DNA of 36,886 nt from Gammaproteobacteria bacterium (GTDB lineage Bacteria > Pseudomonadota > Gammaproteobacteria > Pseudomonadales > Pseudohongiellaceae): the NCBI GenBank assembly GCA_024644515.1, contig JAHEHN010000016.1, positions 1-36,886 of the forward strand, in the 5' to 3' direction. The translations under genes and the position numbers were made by a program. Numbering within the stretch: position 1 is the first letter of the stretch; each line of letters opens with the position of its first letter. Below are positions 18,379 through 26,818 of the stretch, piece by piece. The notes below the pieces were generated by a model. It was not told the DNA's origin. It was given only the letters and a program-made list of their open reading frames with translations, and did no database searches.

Positions 18379-19833
18379 ATGTACATCTCACTTCGCTTTT
18401 TTGTTTTTCTCTGCCTGTCCATCCTGACGGTCAGTTCAGTCTCTGGACAGACCAGTGAACTGGCAAAAATTCGTATTGAGGGCGTAAATGAGGAATTAGC
18501 GGCCAATATTCGTAATCATATGGCTATCAGCGCTGAATCCTGTGATACCCCACTGTCCCGTCTAAATCGCCTGGCGCCCCAGGTCAGAACCAATATCCGT
18601 AATGCTGCCAATGCGCTTGGCTATTACCACAGTACTTTTGAATTGATCTTCAGCGAGCCTGAAGAATGCTGGTTGTTGAGCATAGACATGGTTCCGGGAG
18701 ATCAGATTCTGGTAGAAAATGTAAGTGTTCACATTGCTTTCAGCAAAGAAGATCAGTTGCTATTTCAGGAAATTATCGATGAATTGCCGAATATGGAGAA
18801 AACACCCCTACATCATGGGGAATATGAGAATATCAAGAACACATTAAGTGCCCGGGCCATTGAGAACGGCTACTTTTCTGCGCGTTTTCAGCGTGCGGAA
18901 CTACGGGTGGATATGAGTGACTATCTGGCAGAAATATTCATTGATTTTGAACCTGGTCCACGGTTCTCATTTGGTGAAATCAATATCGAACCGGTACCGG
19001 GTTTTTCTCAGGCTTTTATAGAGAGCCTGGTAATTCTGGAGGCAGGAGAACCCTACAGCAGCGATCGTCTGCTGGAACAGCGAACCAACTTTGATGAAAG
19101 TCGTTATTTCAACATCATAAACGTGTCGCCCCAGTTGTCGCGCGTGAATCAGGGGGCGGTGCCAATTAATATCTCTCTTGTTCCCAGGGCCAGGAATGCA
19201 TGGTCAACCGGCGTCGGTTTTACAACCGATACCGGACCGCGATTCAGGGCAACCTATGAAAACCGTTATATCAATACCCGCGGGCATCACATCGACAGTG
19301 ATTTAGGCTTATCGCCGGTCAGATCCCAGGTCAATATGGCTTACATCATTCCTCTTAATGATCCGGTTCGTGAAACGCTCAGTTTTGGTACAGGCTTTGT
19401 CACAGAGAATGCCGAGACCTATGACAGTGATCGCTTTAAGCTGGAAGTTGCCTACAGGCGTCAATCTGCCTCTGGCTGGCTGGAGACTTATTCCATTGAT
19501 TATCTGCAGGATAACTACACGGTAGACCTTCAGCAGGATAATGTGACCCTTACCATGCCTGGTTACAGTCTTTCCAAAACCGTGGCCGATGATCTGATTT
19601 TTCCATCCCGTGGCTGGAAGTTGTTCGGGCATATTCGTGGCGCCAGTGATGCCATGATTTCCGACACTACCTTTGTTCAGGTATATGGCAGTGGCAAGGG
19701 TATTATCAGTTTTGGCCCCGGTCGTTTTATCAGCAAATTTGAAATCGGCTCAACCTGGATTGATGTGGTGGAAGATCTGCCCGCTTCGGTCCGCTTTTTT
19801 ACCGGTGGAGACCAAAAGTTGAGAGGCTATTAA
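18379..19833 (+). CDS. tamA: TamA outer-membrane assembly protein, truncated by in-frame TAA
   Basis: Omp85-family subunit of the TamAB complex, which helps insert outer-membrane proteins and move phospholipid. Residues 1-23 are a signal peptide, followed by POTRA domains (LGYYHSTFEL and ENGYFSARF motifs) and the barrel from about residue 290. Translation stops at TAA 19831-19833, directly after the conserved RGY motif of loop 6 (482-484). The same frame continues as YNSLGP...GSLEYDF... to 20118. Read through, the product would be 579 residues plus the stop position, the normal TamA length (E. coli 577), where E. coli has RGYKYKSIAP. One base change (for example AAA or GAA to TAA) explains it. 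Confidence 0.9.
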   Translation: MYISLRFFVFLCLSILTVSSVSGQTSELAKIRIEGVNEELAANIRNHMAISAESCDTPLSRLNRLAPQVRTNIRNAANALGYYHSTFELIFSEPEECWLLSIDMVPGDQILVENVSVHIAFSKEDQLLFQEIIDELPNMEKTPLHHGEYENIKNTLSARAIENGYFSARFQRAELRVDMSDYLAEIFIDFEPGPRFSFGEINIEPVPGFSQAFIESLVILEAGEPYSSDRLLEQRTNFDESRYFNIINVSPQLSRVNQGAVPINISLVPRARNAWSTGVGFTTDTGPRFRATYENRYINTRGHHIDSDLGLSPVRSQVNMAYIIPLNDPVRETLSFGTGFVTENAETYDSDRFKLEVAYRRQSASGWLETYSIDYLQDNYTVDLQQDNVTLTMPGYSLSKTVADDLIFPSRGWKLFGHIRGASDAMISDTTFVQVYGSGKGIISFGPGRFISKFEIGSTWIDVVEDLPASVRFFTGGDQKLRGY

Positions 19834-20118
19834 TACAACTCCCTGGGACCATTGAATGTAAACAATGAAGTCGTTGGCGGCACGCATTTGCTGACCGGGA
19901 GTCTGGAATATGATTTCCCCATTAAAAATAACTGGCGCAGCGCGTTTTTTGTCGATGGCGGCAACGCATTTTCTGACAGCGAGTTTGACTGGAAGCAAAG
20001 TGTCGGCGTGGGTTTGCGCTGGCTTTCCCCTATAGGTCCTATCAGGCTCGATCTTGCTCATGCCATGAGTGATGAGGGTGGTTTTCGTTTTCATATCACC
20101 ATGGGGCCGGACCTGTGA
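19834..20118 (+). pseudogene. tamA: C-terminal barrel strands of tamA, separated by the stop codon
   Basis: Continues tamA in the same frame after TAA 19831-19833. It encodes the last barrel strands: GGTHLLTGSLEYDF, AFFVDGGNAFSD, VGVGLRWLSPIGPIRLDLA and FHITMGPDL, all typical of the Omp85 C-terminus. A TTG at 19852 could in principle start an 88-residue fragment, but it would lack a signal peptide and could not reach the outer membrane. The frame is otherwise undamaged, so the stop is either recent, suppressed, or an error. Its TGA overlaps the tamB start by 3 bases. Confidence 0.85.
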
Positions 20119-23100
20119 AGCCTGAGCTAATGATAAGGGCACTAAAAACCACCGGGAAAAGTCTGGTCTTTTTGCTGGCACTGGTGATTTTCATGTTACT
20201 CATAGCCGTGGGTACCGAAGCCGGTTCTGCCTGGACAGTCAAGCGAGCCTTGCAGTGGGTTTCGGGCTCCAGTAGTTATGAACTGTCTTTCGAGGAAATG
20301 AGCGGCTTATTGCTGGACGAACTGAGTTTTACCAATCTGAACCTCCGTGACAGCGAAACGGGTATGTCAATGGCGGCCGGGAATATCTCTGTGGCATGGC
20401 GTCCTGTTGCCCTTTTTGATCATGCCCTTCATATAAGAAATTTCCAGGCCAGCCAGGTAGTAATTGATCTGCCAGAAGTTATTGAAGAGCAGAATGATGC
20501 AGCAGAAAAAGATATTGCTGCTATTTTGCAGGAGATTTTTTCCCTACCAGTCACAATTCAGCTTGATCAGGCGATGATAGCCAATATAAGTATCAGGAAT
20601 GGTGAGATGCAGCGTATCGCCAGAGTTTCACTGGCGGCCAGGGTTGATTCACAAAGCCTTGGGCTTCAGGCTACTCTGGAAAGGGATGCTGCCAGCTCAA
20701 TTTCCACAGACCTGGTGTTGTCCTCAACTTCCTATGCCCTGGAAGGCACGCTTGGCTGGCGTACAGTGTTTTCGGAAATGGCCTTTGATGGCAGTTTAAG
20801 CCTTGGCGGAAACCTGGATGAATTACTAGTTGAGCATACCCTGCTTGCCCCTGTCAGTTTGACCTCCAGTGGTCGTATTACAACAGGGCTGCTGGACGGC
20901 AGTTTACCCGCCATAGCCTTGCAGCACGAAATTCGCGATTTTGTGGGAGCAGGTTTTGCCCTGCCGGGACTGGATCAGATAGAAAGCCTGACTGGTCGCA
21001 TGACGACTGCAGGCACCATAGAACAACTGGATTTACAGGGCGAACTGGATGCACGCCTGCAGGATTTCGGTGAGCTCTCAGGCAGCTTCGATGTCAGCTA
21101 CCAGCCTGATGCTATACGTTTGAATCAGGTTTCCCTGGACAGTCAGAGGCTGATGCTTTCTGCTTTAGGGGAGTATGAGCTGTCGGCTGAAAATTCACTG
21201 TCTCTGGACTGGACCCTTGAAAATTTTACCGATGGTGATTTGCTGAAAGGCCTGGAGCTGGTTTCTGTAGAGGGCAGTGGCAGTATCAATATTGATTTCG
21301 CTAATGGTCAGCGCAAAACCCTTGTCAGTATTGCTGAGCTGGCTGGTGAGATAAACAGCTTTCCACTTTCCGCTGAGGGGAAGCTTGCTCTGCTGGATAA
21401 CAGTATTGAGGAAATAAATGTAAATCTGGCGGCAGGAGGAAATTCCCTGGCGCTGAGTGGAATAATTACACCGGCTATGGACCTGCAATGGAATTTGCAG
21501 GCGCCGGCGCTGAACCGCATTTTATCTCTGGTGCAAGGGCAGGCAAATGGAGAGGGAAGGTTAAGAAGAACGCCCGCGTCCCCTCAACTTAATGGAATAT
21601 TTAATGGAACCGGTATTCGTTACGCCGATGACAGTGTGCAATTACAGTTGGATCGTCTTCAGGCGGAAGCGCGTTATGATGGTTCGGATAATCGCGTGGA
21701 GCTGGATTTCGTCAACCTGATTTGGGGGGCCGGAGAACAAAGTGTGGTTTTTCCAAGGGGAGAATTATTGGCTTCCGGCACCCTGCCTGCCCATCAAGTC
21801 GAGCTGGATACCACTTCATCGCTGGGAACGTTTCAACTTGAGGCCGCTGGTGGATACCTTCAGCAAAGCTGGGATGGTGAAATTTCAGCAGCGGAGATCC
21901 AATCCATCTATGGCGATTGGCAATTGGCCCAGCCTTTGTTTATTTCTGCTTCGGAAGACCGGGCCACTTTATCCGAGCACTGCTGGGCCATGACCTCCTT
22001 CAGCGCATGCGCACAGGGAAGTTGGATGGCCAGCGCCGGGGCCAGCGGGGAAATCATTCTCGATGATTTTCCTCTTTCTTATCTGAATAATCGCCAACTC
22101 ATCGAAGACGCTGGAATGAATGATATTCTGGATGTGCTTGATGGCAGGCCAAAAGGTCTTGAAGACCTGTTGGGTGAGTATGCCATCTCGCTACCCCAAA
22201 ACAGTTTTATTGATGGCAGAGTGGATGTGGAGTCATCTTTTTCCGGGCTTGGCGCTGACTGGCAGGAAACCGCTCTTAATGTTGTCCTGTCTCCTCGGGA
22301 CCTGCTGTTGGGAGTCGTCATGGAAGCGACCGAGGATTCAGCAAGCCCGGCTCGGGTAGAAAGTTATGGTCTGGATGAAGTGCAGCTGGATCTCAATCGC
22401 GAGTCTGCCCTGTGGACATTAAATGCCGGTTTTCAGGTTTATGTACCGGAAGCAGATGGTCTAGATTTTCAGGGGGCTTTTAAGGGGCAGGCCACTCTGG
22501 ATGATAAGGAATCGCTGGCGGGGGATTTTGAACTAGGGTTCAATAATATTGCCTGGCTGGAAGCTATTGTTCCTAATTTGCTTGATCCTCGAGTCGAACT
22601 TAAGGCAAGTGGACAAATAAGCGGTAACCTGACGCGGCCCTTGCTGGTTTTTGATGCAAATCTTGCTGCTGCCAGTTTTGAGCTCCCTGAATATGGATTA
22701 TTGCTAAGTGGTATTGAGCTTGCCCTGCACAGTGAACAGGATAATGAAATCACAATTACCGGACAGGCAGGTTCCGGGACGGGGCAGGTAAGCTTTAACA
22801 GCCAGATAACTACACCATTTATGAGCAGCAGAACAATACAGTTTGAAGTTACTGGTGAGGATTTTCAGATCATTAATATTCCGGGAACACAGGTGAGAGT
22901 GAATCCTGATCTTGTGCTGAAATATGACAACAATACTCTGGATATCAGTGGCTCATTATTGATGCCCCAATTTGATCCCGATATCAGCAGTAATATGGCA
23001 CTGGTGGGCAATGGGTCTGTCAGTGTTTCCAGAGATGTCGTCGTAGTTAACTTGCCACCGGAACTGCAAGGTTCTGTCAATGCGCCTGATGATGGTTTGT

Positions 23101-23813
23101 TGGGGCTTGTTCCGGTCACCGCGAATGTCATCCTTGGATTGGGCGATGAAGTAAGATTTCGTGGCTTTGGCCTTGATCTGCAGCTTAACGGTGAACTGAT
23201 GCTTGAACAAAGTATCGACAGACCAATGCTGGCCCATGGCGAGCTGGCTATTCCGAATGGCAGCTATAGTCTTTACGGACAACGACTTAGCATCGAGAAC
23301 GGGAAGTTATTATTCCTCGGTAATCCTTTGAACCCTGCAGTGGATATCAGGGCGGTAAGGCAGACCTCGAACGCCTTGGTGGGTTTGCAATTGAATGGCA
23401 CCATTCGGAATTTGCAGGGGCAGTTATTTTCTGTTCCCGGCCTGCCTGAAAGTGAAATCCTTTCCTTACTGGTGACGGGTCGTTCTTTCCAGAATGCCGG
23501 TAACCAGGAGGGCGCAAACATGCTCAATGCGATTGCCCTGTTAAGTCTGGAAAAAGGCAATGGATTGACCAACAGTGTCAGAAAAGGACTGGGGCTGGAT
23601 ATGGTGGATATCAGTACCAGTAACGACTACCGTGATAGTGCTCTTGGTCTGGGCAAGTATCTGCGTCCCAACCTGTTCATGCGTTATGACATCGGCCTGT
23701 TTGACCGCGAAAACACCCTGACCCTGGAATATATCCTTACTGAGCGAGTAAAACTTGAGGTGCAAACCGGTGTAAGCCAGAGTGTGGATTTGACGTATAC
23801 GGTGGAGAAGTAA
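20115..23813 (+). CDS. tamB: TamB, translocation and assembly module inner-membrane subunit
   Basis: A 1232-residue AsmA-like protein that spans the periplasm from an N-terminal inner-membrane anchor (hydrophobic segment near residues 15-35) and partners TamA. The long middle is repetitive beta-strand with no catalytic motif, as expected for a bridge-like lipid-transfer groove. The C-terminal region is the DUF490/TamB type (GLVPVTANVILGLGDEVRFRG, MLAHGELAIPNGSYSLYGQ, LPESEILSLLVTGR, YILTERVKLEVQTG). E. coli TamB has 1259 residues. The start is GTG at 20115, overlapping the tamA stop (GTGA), so translation is coupled. The intact tamB frame argues against long-standing loss of tamA. Confidence 0.94.
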   Translation: MKPELMIRALKTTGKSLVFLLALVIFMLLIAVGTEAGSAWTVKRALQWVSGSSSYELSFEEMSGLLLDELSFTNLNLRDSETGMSMAAGNISVAWRPVALFDHALHIRNFQASQVVIDLPEVIEEQNDAAEKDIAAILQEIFSLPVTIQLDQAMIANISIRNGEMQRIARVSLAARVDSQSLGLQATLERDAASSISTDLVLSSTSYALEGTLGWRTVFSEMAFDGSLSLGGNLDELLVEHTLLAPVSLTSSGRITTGLLDGSLPAIALQHEIRDFVGAGFALPGLDQIESLTGRMTTAGTIEQLDLQGELDARLQDFGELSGSFDVSYQPDAIRLNQVSLDSQRLMLSALGEYELSAENSLSLDWTLENFTDGDLLKGLELVSVEGSGSINIDFANGQRKTLVSIAELAGEINSFPLSAEGKLALLDNSIEEINVNLAAGGNSLALSGIITPAMDLQWNLQAPALNRILSLVQGQANGEGRLRRTPASPQLNGIFNGTGIRYADDSVQLQLDRLQAEARYDGSDNRVELDFVNLIWGAGEQSVVFPRGELLASGTLPAHQVELDTTSSLGTFQLEAAGGYLQQSWDGEISAAEIQSIYGDWQLAQPLFISASEDRATLSEHCWAMTSFSACAQGSWMASAGASGEIILDDFPLSYLNNRQLIEDAGMNDILDVLDGRPKGLEDLLGEYAISLPQNSFIDGRVDVESSFSGLGADWQETALNVVLSPRDLLLGVVMEATEDSASPARVESYGLDEVQLDLNRESALWTLNAGFQVYVPEADGLDFQGAFKGQATLDDKESLAGDFELGFNNIAWLEAIVPNLLDPRVELKASGQISGNLTRPLLVFDANLAAASFELPEYGLLLSGIELALHSEQDNEITITGQAGSGTGQVSFNSQITTPFMSSRTIQFEVTGEDFQIINIPGTQVRVNPDLVLKYDNNTLDISGSLLMPQFDPDISSNMALVGNGSVSVSRDVVVVNLPPELQGSVNAPDDGLLGLVPVTANVILGLGDEVRFRGFGLDLQLNGELMLEQSIDRPMLAHGELAIPNGSYSLYGQRLSIENGKLLFLGNPLNPAVDIRAVRQTSNALVGLQLNGTIRNLQGQLFSVPGLPESEILSLLVTGRSFQNAGNQEGANMLNAIALLSLEKGNGLTNSVRKGLGLDMVDISTSNDYRDSALGLGKYLRPNLFMRYDIGLFDRENTLTLEYILTERVKLEVQTGVSQSVDLTYTVEK

Positions 23814-23818
23814 GATAG

Positions 23819-24199
23819 TCGCAAGTCTCAAGTCACAAGAAAAAAGATAAAGGAAAAAAGATAAAGGAAAAAGGAAAAAGGTGGGCGAGGCAGGTAGGCG
23901 GCAGAAAAAAATAAGAGACAAGAGGCAAGCAACCACTCTCTCAGGCTTCAATGGTTTGCTGGTGGTCGGATAAGGACCGCAGGGACGCATCCGGCAGGGC
24001 GAATTTAAATAGGATGCAGGAGACAGAATGCATGAGGAGGGCTCGTGGTTTGTTTGTGGGGTTGGGATTGAGATGGAATTTGGAGCCAGGTGGTGTGGGG
24101 ACAGTTTTTTTGTAGGTCGGATAAGGACCGCAGGGACGCATCCGACGTGGCGACCTTTGGTCGCCTGCTTGAGACTTGAGACTTGAGACTTGAGACTTG
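23819..24199. repeat. Expanded heptad/REP composite element
   Basis: This fills the gap between tamB and the dsbD-like gene. Nine 7-base units in perfect register cover 23819-23881 (TCGCAAG, TCTCAAG and TCACAAG, changing to AAAAAAG, ATAAAGG and AAAAAGG). Three more units lie at 23909-23929, then a REP-like palindrome (23965-23995), about 115 bases with no recognised content, a second palindrome (24112-24146), the hairpin GGCGACC-TTT-GGTCGCC (24149-24165) and four and a half CTTGAGA units (24168-24199). Left units read NNNCAAG and right units CTTGNNN, so the ends mirror each other, as at 8043-8192. No gene was found inside. Confidence 0.8.
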
Positions 24200-24207
24200 T
24201 AACTTTT

Positions 24208-24702
24208 TTATTCCGGCACTGTCAGTGTTATCGGTGTCGTCTGTAAGGGATAGCAATACAGGTCTTTTGCGCAGCCCTGGTGCTGCAGGGTGAAATTTGC
24301 GGTATTGTTTTCTACTGCCAGGGTCGTTAAAGGAAAACGAATCAACAGGCGCTCAAAGTAGACTTCCACTTCACCAAAAAATTCATCTTCTATTACTTTT
24401 CCTGCTGGTAATTCGGGCAGTGAATAAATATGGCCATTGCTGTCAACAACGCTAATACTTTTCTGGTAAAGGTAATAGCCTTCTTTTATTTCCCATAACA
24501 GTACTACGGTGTCAGGGGCCTCAATAAAAGTGCTCAAAGCAAAGGCTTCCTCTGCAGGGAGGATGCTGCTGCGAACTACGGGAAAACTGCTGGAACGGGA
24601 ATTGAGCAGGGAATCCTGCTGAGCCAGAGTACTAACAGGAAAGCCCATGCAGGCTGCTGCAAGCAGGAATGATTGGCAGGCAGTAATAAAAAAATGTTTC
24701 AT
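24208..24702 (-). CDS. Stand-alone DsbD N-terminal (alpha) domain protein
   Basis: The product has 164 residues: a signal peptide (about 1-28) and one domain like the periplasmic alpha domain of DsbD. Shared features are LPAEEAFALS, LLWEIKEGYYLYQKSI, VIEDEFFGEVEVY and the redox pair QGCAKDLYCYP (C144 and C150, spacing C-x5-C as in DsbD). The membrane (beta) and thioredoxin (gamma) domains of full DsbD are absent, and the frame ends cleanly. It may accept electrons from another membrane reductant or act as a thiol chaperone; this is inference. It lies 26 bases downstream of fabB on the same strand and probably shares its transcript. Confidence 0.8.
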   Translation of the reverse strand: MKHFFITACQSFLLAAACMGFPVSTLAQQDSLLNSRSSSFPVVRSSILPAEEAFALSTFIEAPDTVVLLWEIKEGYYLYQKSISVVDSNGHIYSLPELPAGKVIEDEFFGEVEVYFERLLIRFPLTTLAVENNTANFTLQHQGCAKDLYCYPLQTTPITLTVPE

Positions 24703-24728
24703 TTTCTGCTGCTCCAGCAGGAGGAAAC

Positions 24729-25946
24729 TTATTTCTCGAAACGCTCAAATACCAGCGTGGCATTGGTGCCGCCAAAGCCAAAGCTGTTGGACATGATGCT
24801 ATTGAGCGTAACATCGTCCTGTCGAGACCTGACTACTGGGACGCCCTCTACGGCTTCATCGAGGTTATCAATATTTGCCGATTCACAAATAAAATTGTTT
24901 TCCATCATGATCAGGCTGTAGATAGCTTCCTGCACACCGGCAGCGCCCAGTGAGTGGCCGGAGAGTGACTTGGTGGAATTAATGGCCGGAATATTATCGC
25001 CAAACATTTGTTTTACCGCACCGATTTCGGTGACATCGCCCACAGGTGTGCTGGTACCGTGCGCATTGATGTAATCCACGGGCTTATTGGCGGTAGCCAT
25101 GGCCATCTGCATGCAGCGAACTGCGCCTTCACCAGAAGGAGCAACCATGTCATAACCGTCAGAGGTTGCACCATAACCGGTAATTTCAGCGTAAATTTTC
25201 GCACCTCGGGCCTTGGCGTGTTCCAGCTCTTCTATCACAAGCACTCCGCCACCGCCGGCAATGACAAAACCGTCACGCTCAGCATCATAGGCGCGGGAGG
25301 CTTTTTCAGGGGTATCATTATACTTGGTAGAGAGAGCTCCCATTGCGTCAAACATACAACTTAGCGTCCAGTGTTCTGCTTCTGCGCCACCGGCAAAAAT
25401 AACGTCCTGCTTCCCCAGCTGGATCAGTTCTACCGCATTACCAATACAGTGTGCACTGGTAGAGCAGGCAGATGAGATGGAATAGTTCACGCCCTTGATT
25501 TTGAATGGGGTGGCCAGGCAGGCAGATGCGGTACTTCCCATGGTGCGTGTGACGCGGTAGGGGCCGACTCTTTTCAGACCTTTTTCCCGCAGTATGTCTG
25601 CAGTTTCTACAATATCTTCTGTGGAGGAGCCGCCAGCACCGATGATGATGCCGGTGCGAAAATTTGAAACGTCGGCTTCTTCAAGTCCGGAATCCTGAAT
25701 AGCCTGGTCCATGGCAATATAGCCAAAACCCGCGGCATCACCCATGAAACGAAGTGTCTTGCGGTCAATATGCTCAGACAAATCAATATCCACGGCACCG
25801 GCGACATGACTGCGCATCCCCATTTCCTCATAAACGGGCCGATGAACAATTCCGCTGCGCGCCTGCTGCAGTGATTCCAGTACAGTTTGTTTGTCCAGTC
25901 CCAGGCAGGAGACGATACCCATACCTGTTACGACAGCTCGCCGCAT
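24729..25946 (-). CDS. fabB: Beta-ketoacyl-ACP synthase I
   Basis: Elongates acyl-ACP and is needed for unsaturated fatty acids together with FabA. The 405-residue thiolase-fold protein has the nucleophile in [13 protein letters not shown] (C161), the two histidines in [12 protein letters not shown] and [12 protein letters not shown], and the C-terminal [15 protein letters not shown]. The ATG at 25946 gives [16 protein letters not shown], the family start; the frame extends 17 codons further without homology. It follows fabA by 98 bases, the usual fabAB pair. Confidence 0.97.
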   Translation of the reverse strand: MRRAVVTGMGIVSCLGLDKQTVLESLQQARSGIVHRPVYEEMGMRSHVAGAVDIDLSEHIDRKTLRFMGDAAGFGYIAMDQAIQDSGLEEADVSNFRTGIIIGAGGSSTEDIVETADILREKGLKRVGPYRVTRTMGSTASACLATPFKIKGVNYSISSACSTSAHCIGNAVELIQLGKQDVIFAGGAEAEHWTLSCMFDAMGALSTKYNDTPEKASRAYDAERDGFVIAGGGGVLVIEELEHAKARGAKIYAEITGYGATSDGYDMVAPSGEGAVRCMQMAMATANKPVDYINAHGTSTPVGDVTEIGAVKQMFGDNIPAINSTKSLSGHSLGAAGVQEAIYSLIMMENNFICESANIDNLDEAVEGVPVVRSRQDDVTLNSIMSNSFGFGGTNATLVFERFEK

Positions 25947-26044
25947 AATCTTGCCCCTAAAATTGCATGCTGCAAACGTTTTCAGGTTTGTCAGCATGTC
26001 TGGTTTGATAATCGATCAAGAAGAATAGTACCGGTTTTAACAGG

Positions 26045-26581
26045 TTATGCACCCAGCTTTTCATCCGGCTTGAACAGGCCCACTTTAAGCCCTTTTGCAG
26101 TATAAATGACCTTGCCATCAACTGAAACCTTGCCGTCGGCTATACCCATAATGAGCTTGCGTTCAATAAGGCGTTTGATATCGAGTTCATAAACCACTTT
26201 CTTGTTATGCGGCAGAATTTCACCGGTAAATTTCACATCACCGCAACCCAGGGCACGACCTTTGCCAGGGTTTCCGCGCCAGCCAAGGTAAAAGCCAACA
26301 AGCTGCCACATGGCATCCAGACCGAGGCAACCGGGCATGACCGGATCGCCCTTGAAGTGGCAGTCAAAAAACCACAGATCGGCATTGATATCGAGTTCGG
26401 CAATGATATGCCCCTTGCCCTCACTGCCACCGTCAGACGAGATTTCCAGAATCCGGTCAAACATCAACATGTTGTCAGTAGGCAGCTTCGCATTGCCCGG
26501 GCCAAACATATCGCCATGACCACAGGCGATTAAGTCATCTTTTTCATAACTGCTTTTAGGTGTGAATATAGCTGAAGACAT
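26045..26581 (-). CDS. fabA: 3-hydroxydecanoyl-ACP dehydratase/isomerase
   Basis: Dehydrates beta-hydroxyacyl-ACP and isomerises trans-2- to cis-3-decenoyl-ACP, which commits carbon to unsaturated fatty acids. The 178-residue hot-dog protein has the active-site His in [15 protein letters not shown] (H75) and Asp in [16 protein letters not shown] (D89), plus [13 protein letters not shown] and the terminal [11 protein letters not shown]. It is first gene of the fabA-fabB-dsbD-like run. Confidence 0.97.
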   Translation of the reverse strand: MSSAIFTPKSSYEKDDLIACGHGDMFGPGNAKLPTDNMLMFDRILEISSDGGSEGKGHIIAELDINADLWFFDCHFKGDPVMPGCLGLDAMWQLVGFYLGWRGNPGKGRALGCGDVKFTGEILPHNKKVVYELDIKRLIERKLIMGIADGKVSVDGKVIYTAKGLKVGLFKPDEKLGA

Positions 26582-26624
26582 ACAATAGTTCCGGCTGTGA
26601 CCGGGTTCCCTGCAAAAACACGCT

Positions 26625-26641
26625 ATTATAGAGATATCTCT
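26625..26641 (-). promoter_or_regulatory. fabA -10 element abutting a 12-bp palindrome
   Basis: On the minus strand a perfect TATAAT (26625-26630) lies about 45 bases before fabA. Immediately upstream, in the spacer, is the perfect palindrome AGAGATATCTCT (26630-26641). The -35 is poor, which would suit an activated or regulated promoter. The palindrome does not resemble the E. coli FabR or FadR sites I know. Confidence 0.4.
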
Positions 26642-26818
26642 TTTGAAACCCTAGGGGCTATTGAGCTTATTTGATTTTCGTTTTTTATAGCCTAATCCGG
26701 GCATAGTTCCTGATTATTTGCCTCATTGCCTTTATAATTGCGTGTTTGCTCAAGCGAAATACGAAATTATCAGTAACGGGTTTTGCGAAAAGCCGCTGAC
26801 TTTTGAAAAGGATAAGAA

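Noticed and set aside
19831-19833. Selenocysteine or pyrrolysine recoding at the tamA stop
   Set aside because: The codon is TAA, which is not used for either amino acid, and no SECIS-like hairpin was seen directly after it.
23819-24199. CRISPR array
   Set aside because: The units are 7 bases long and contiguous, with no 25-40 base repeats, no unique spacers and no cas genes.
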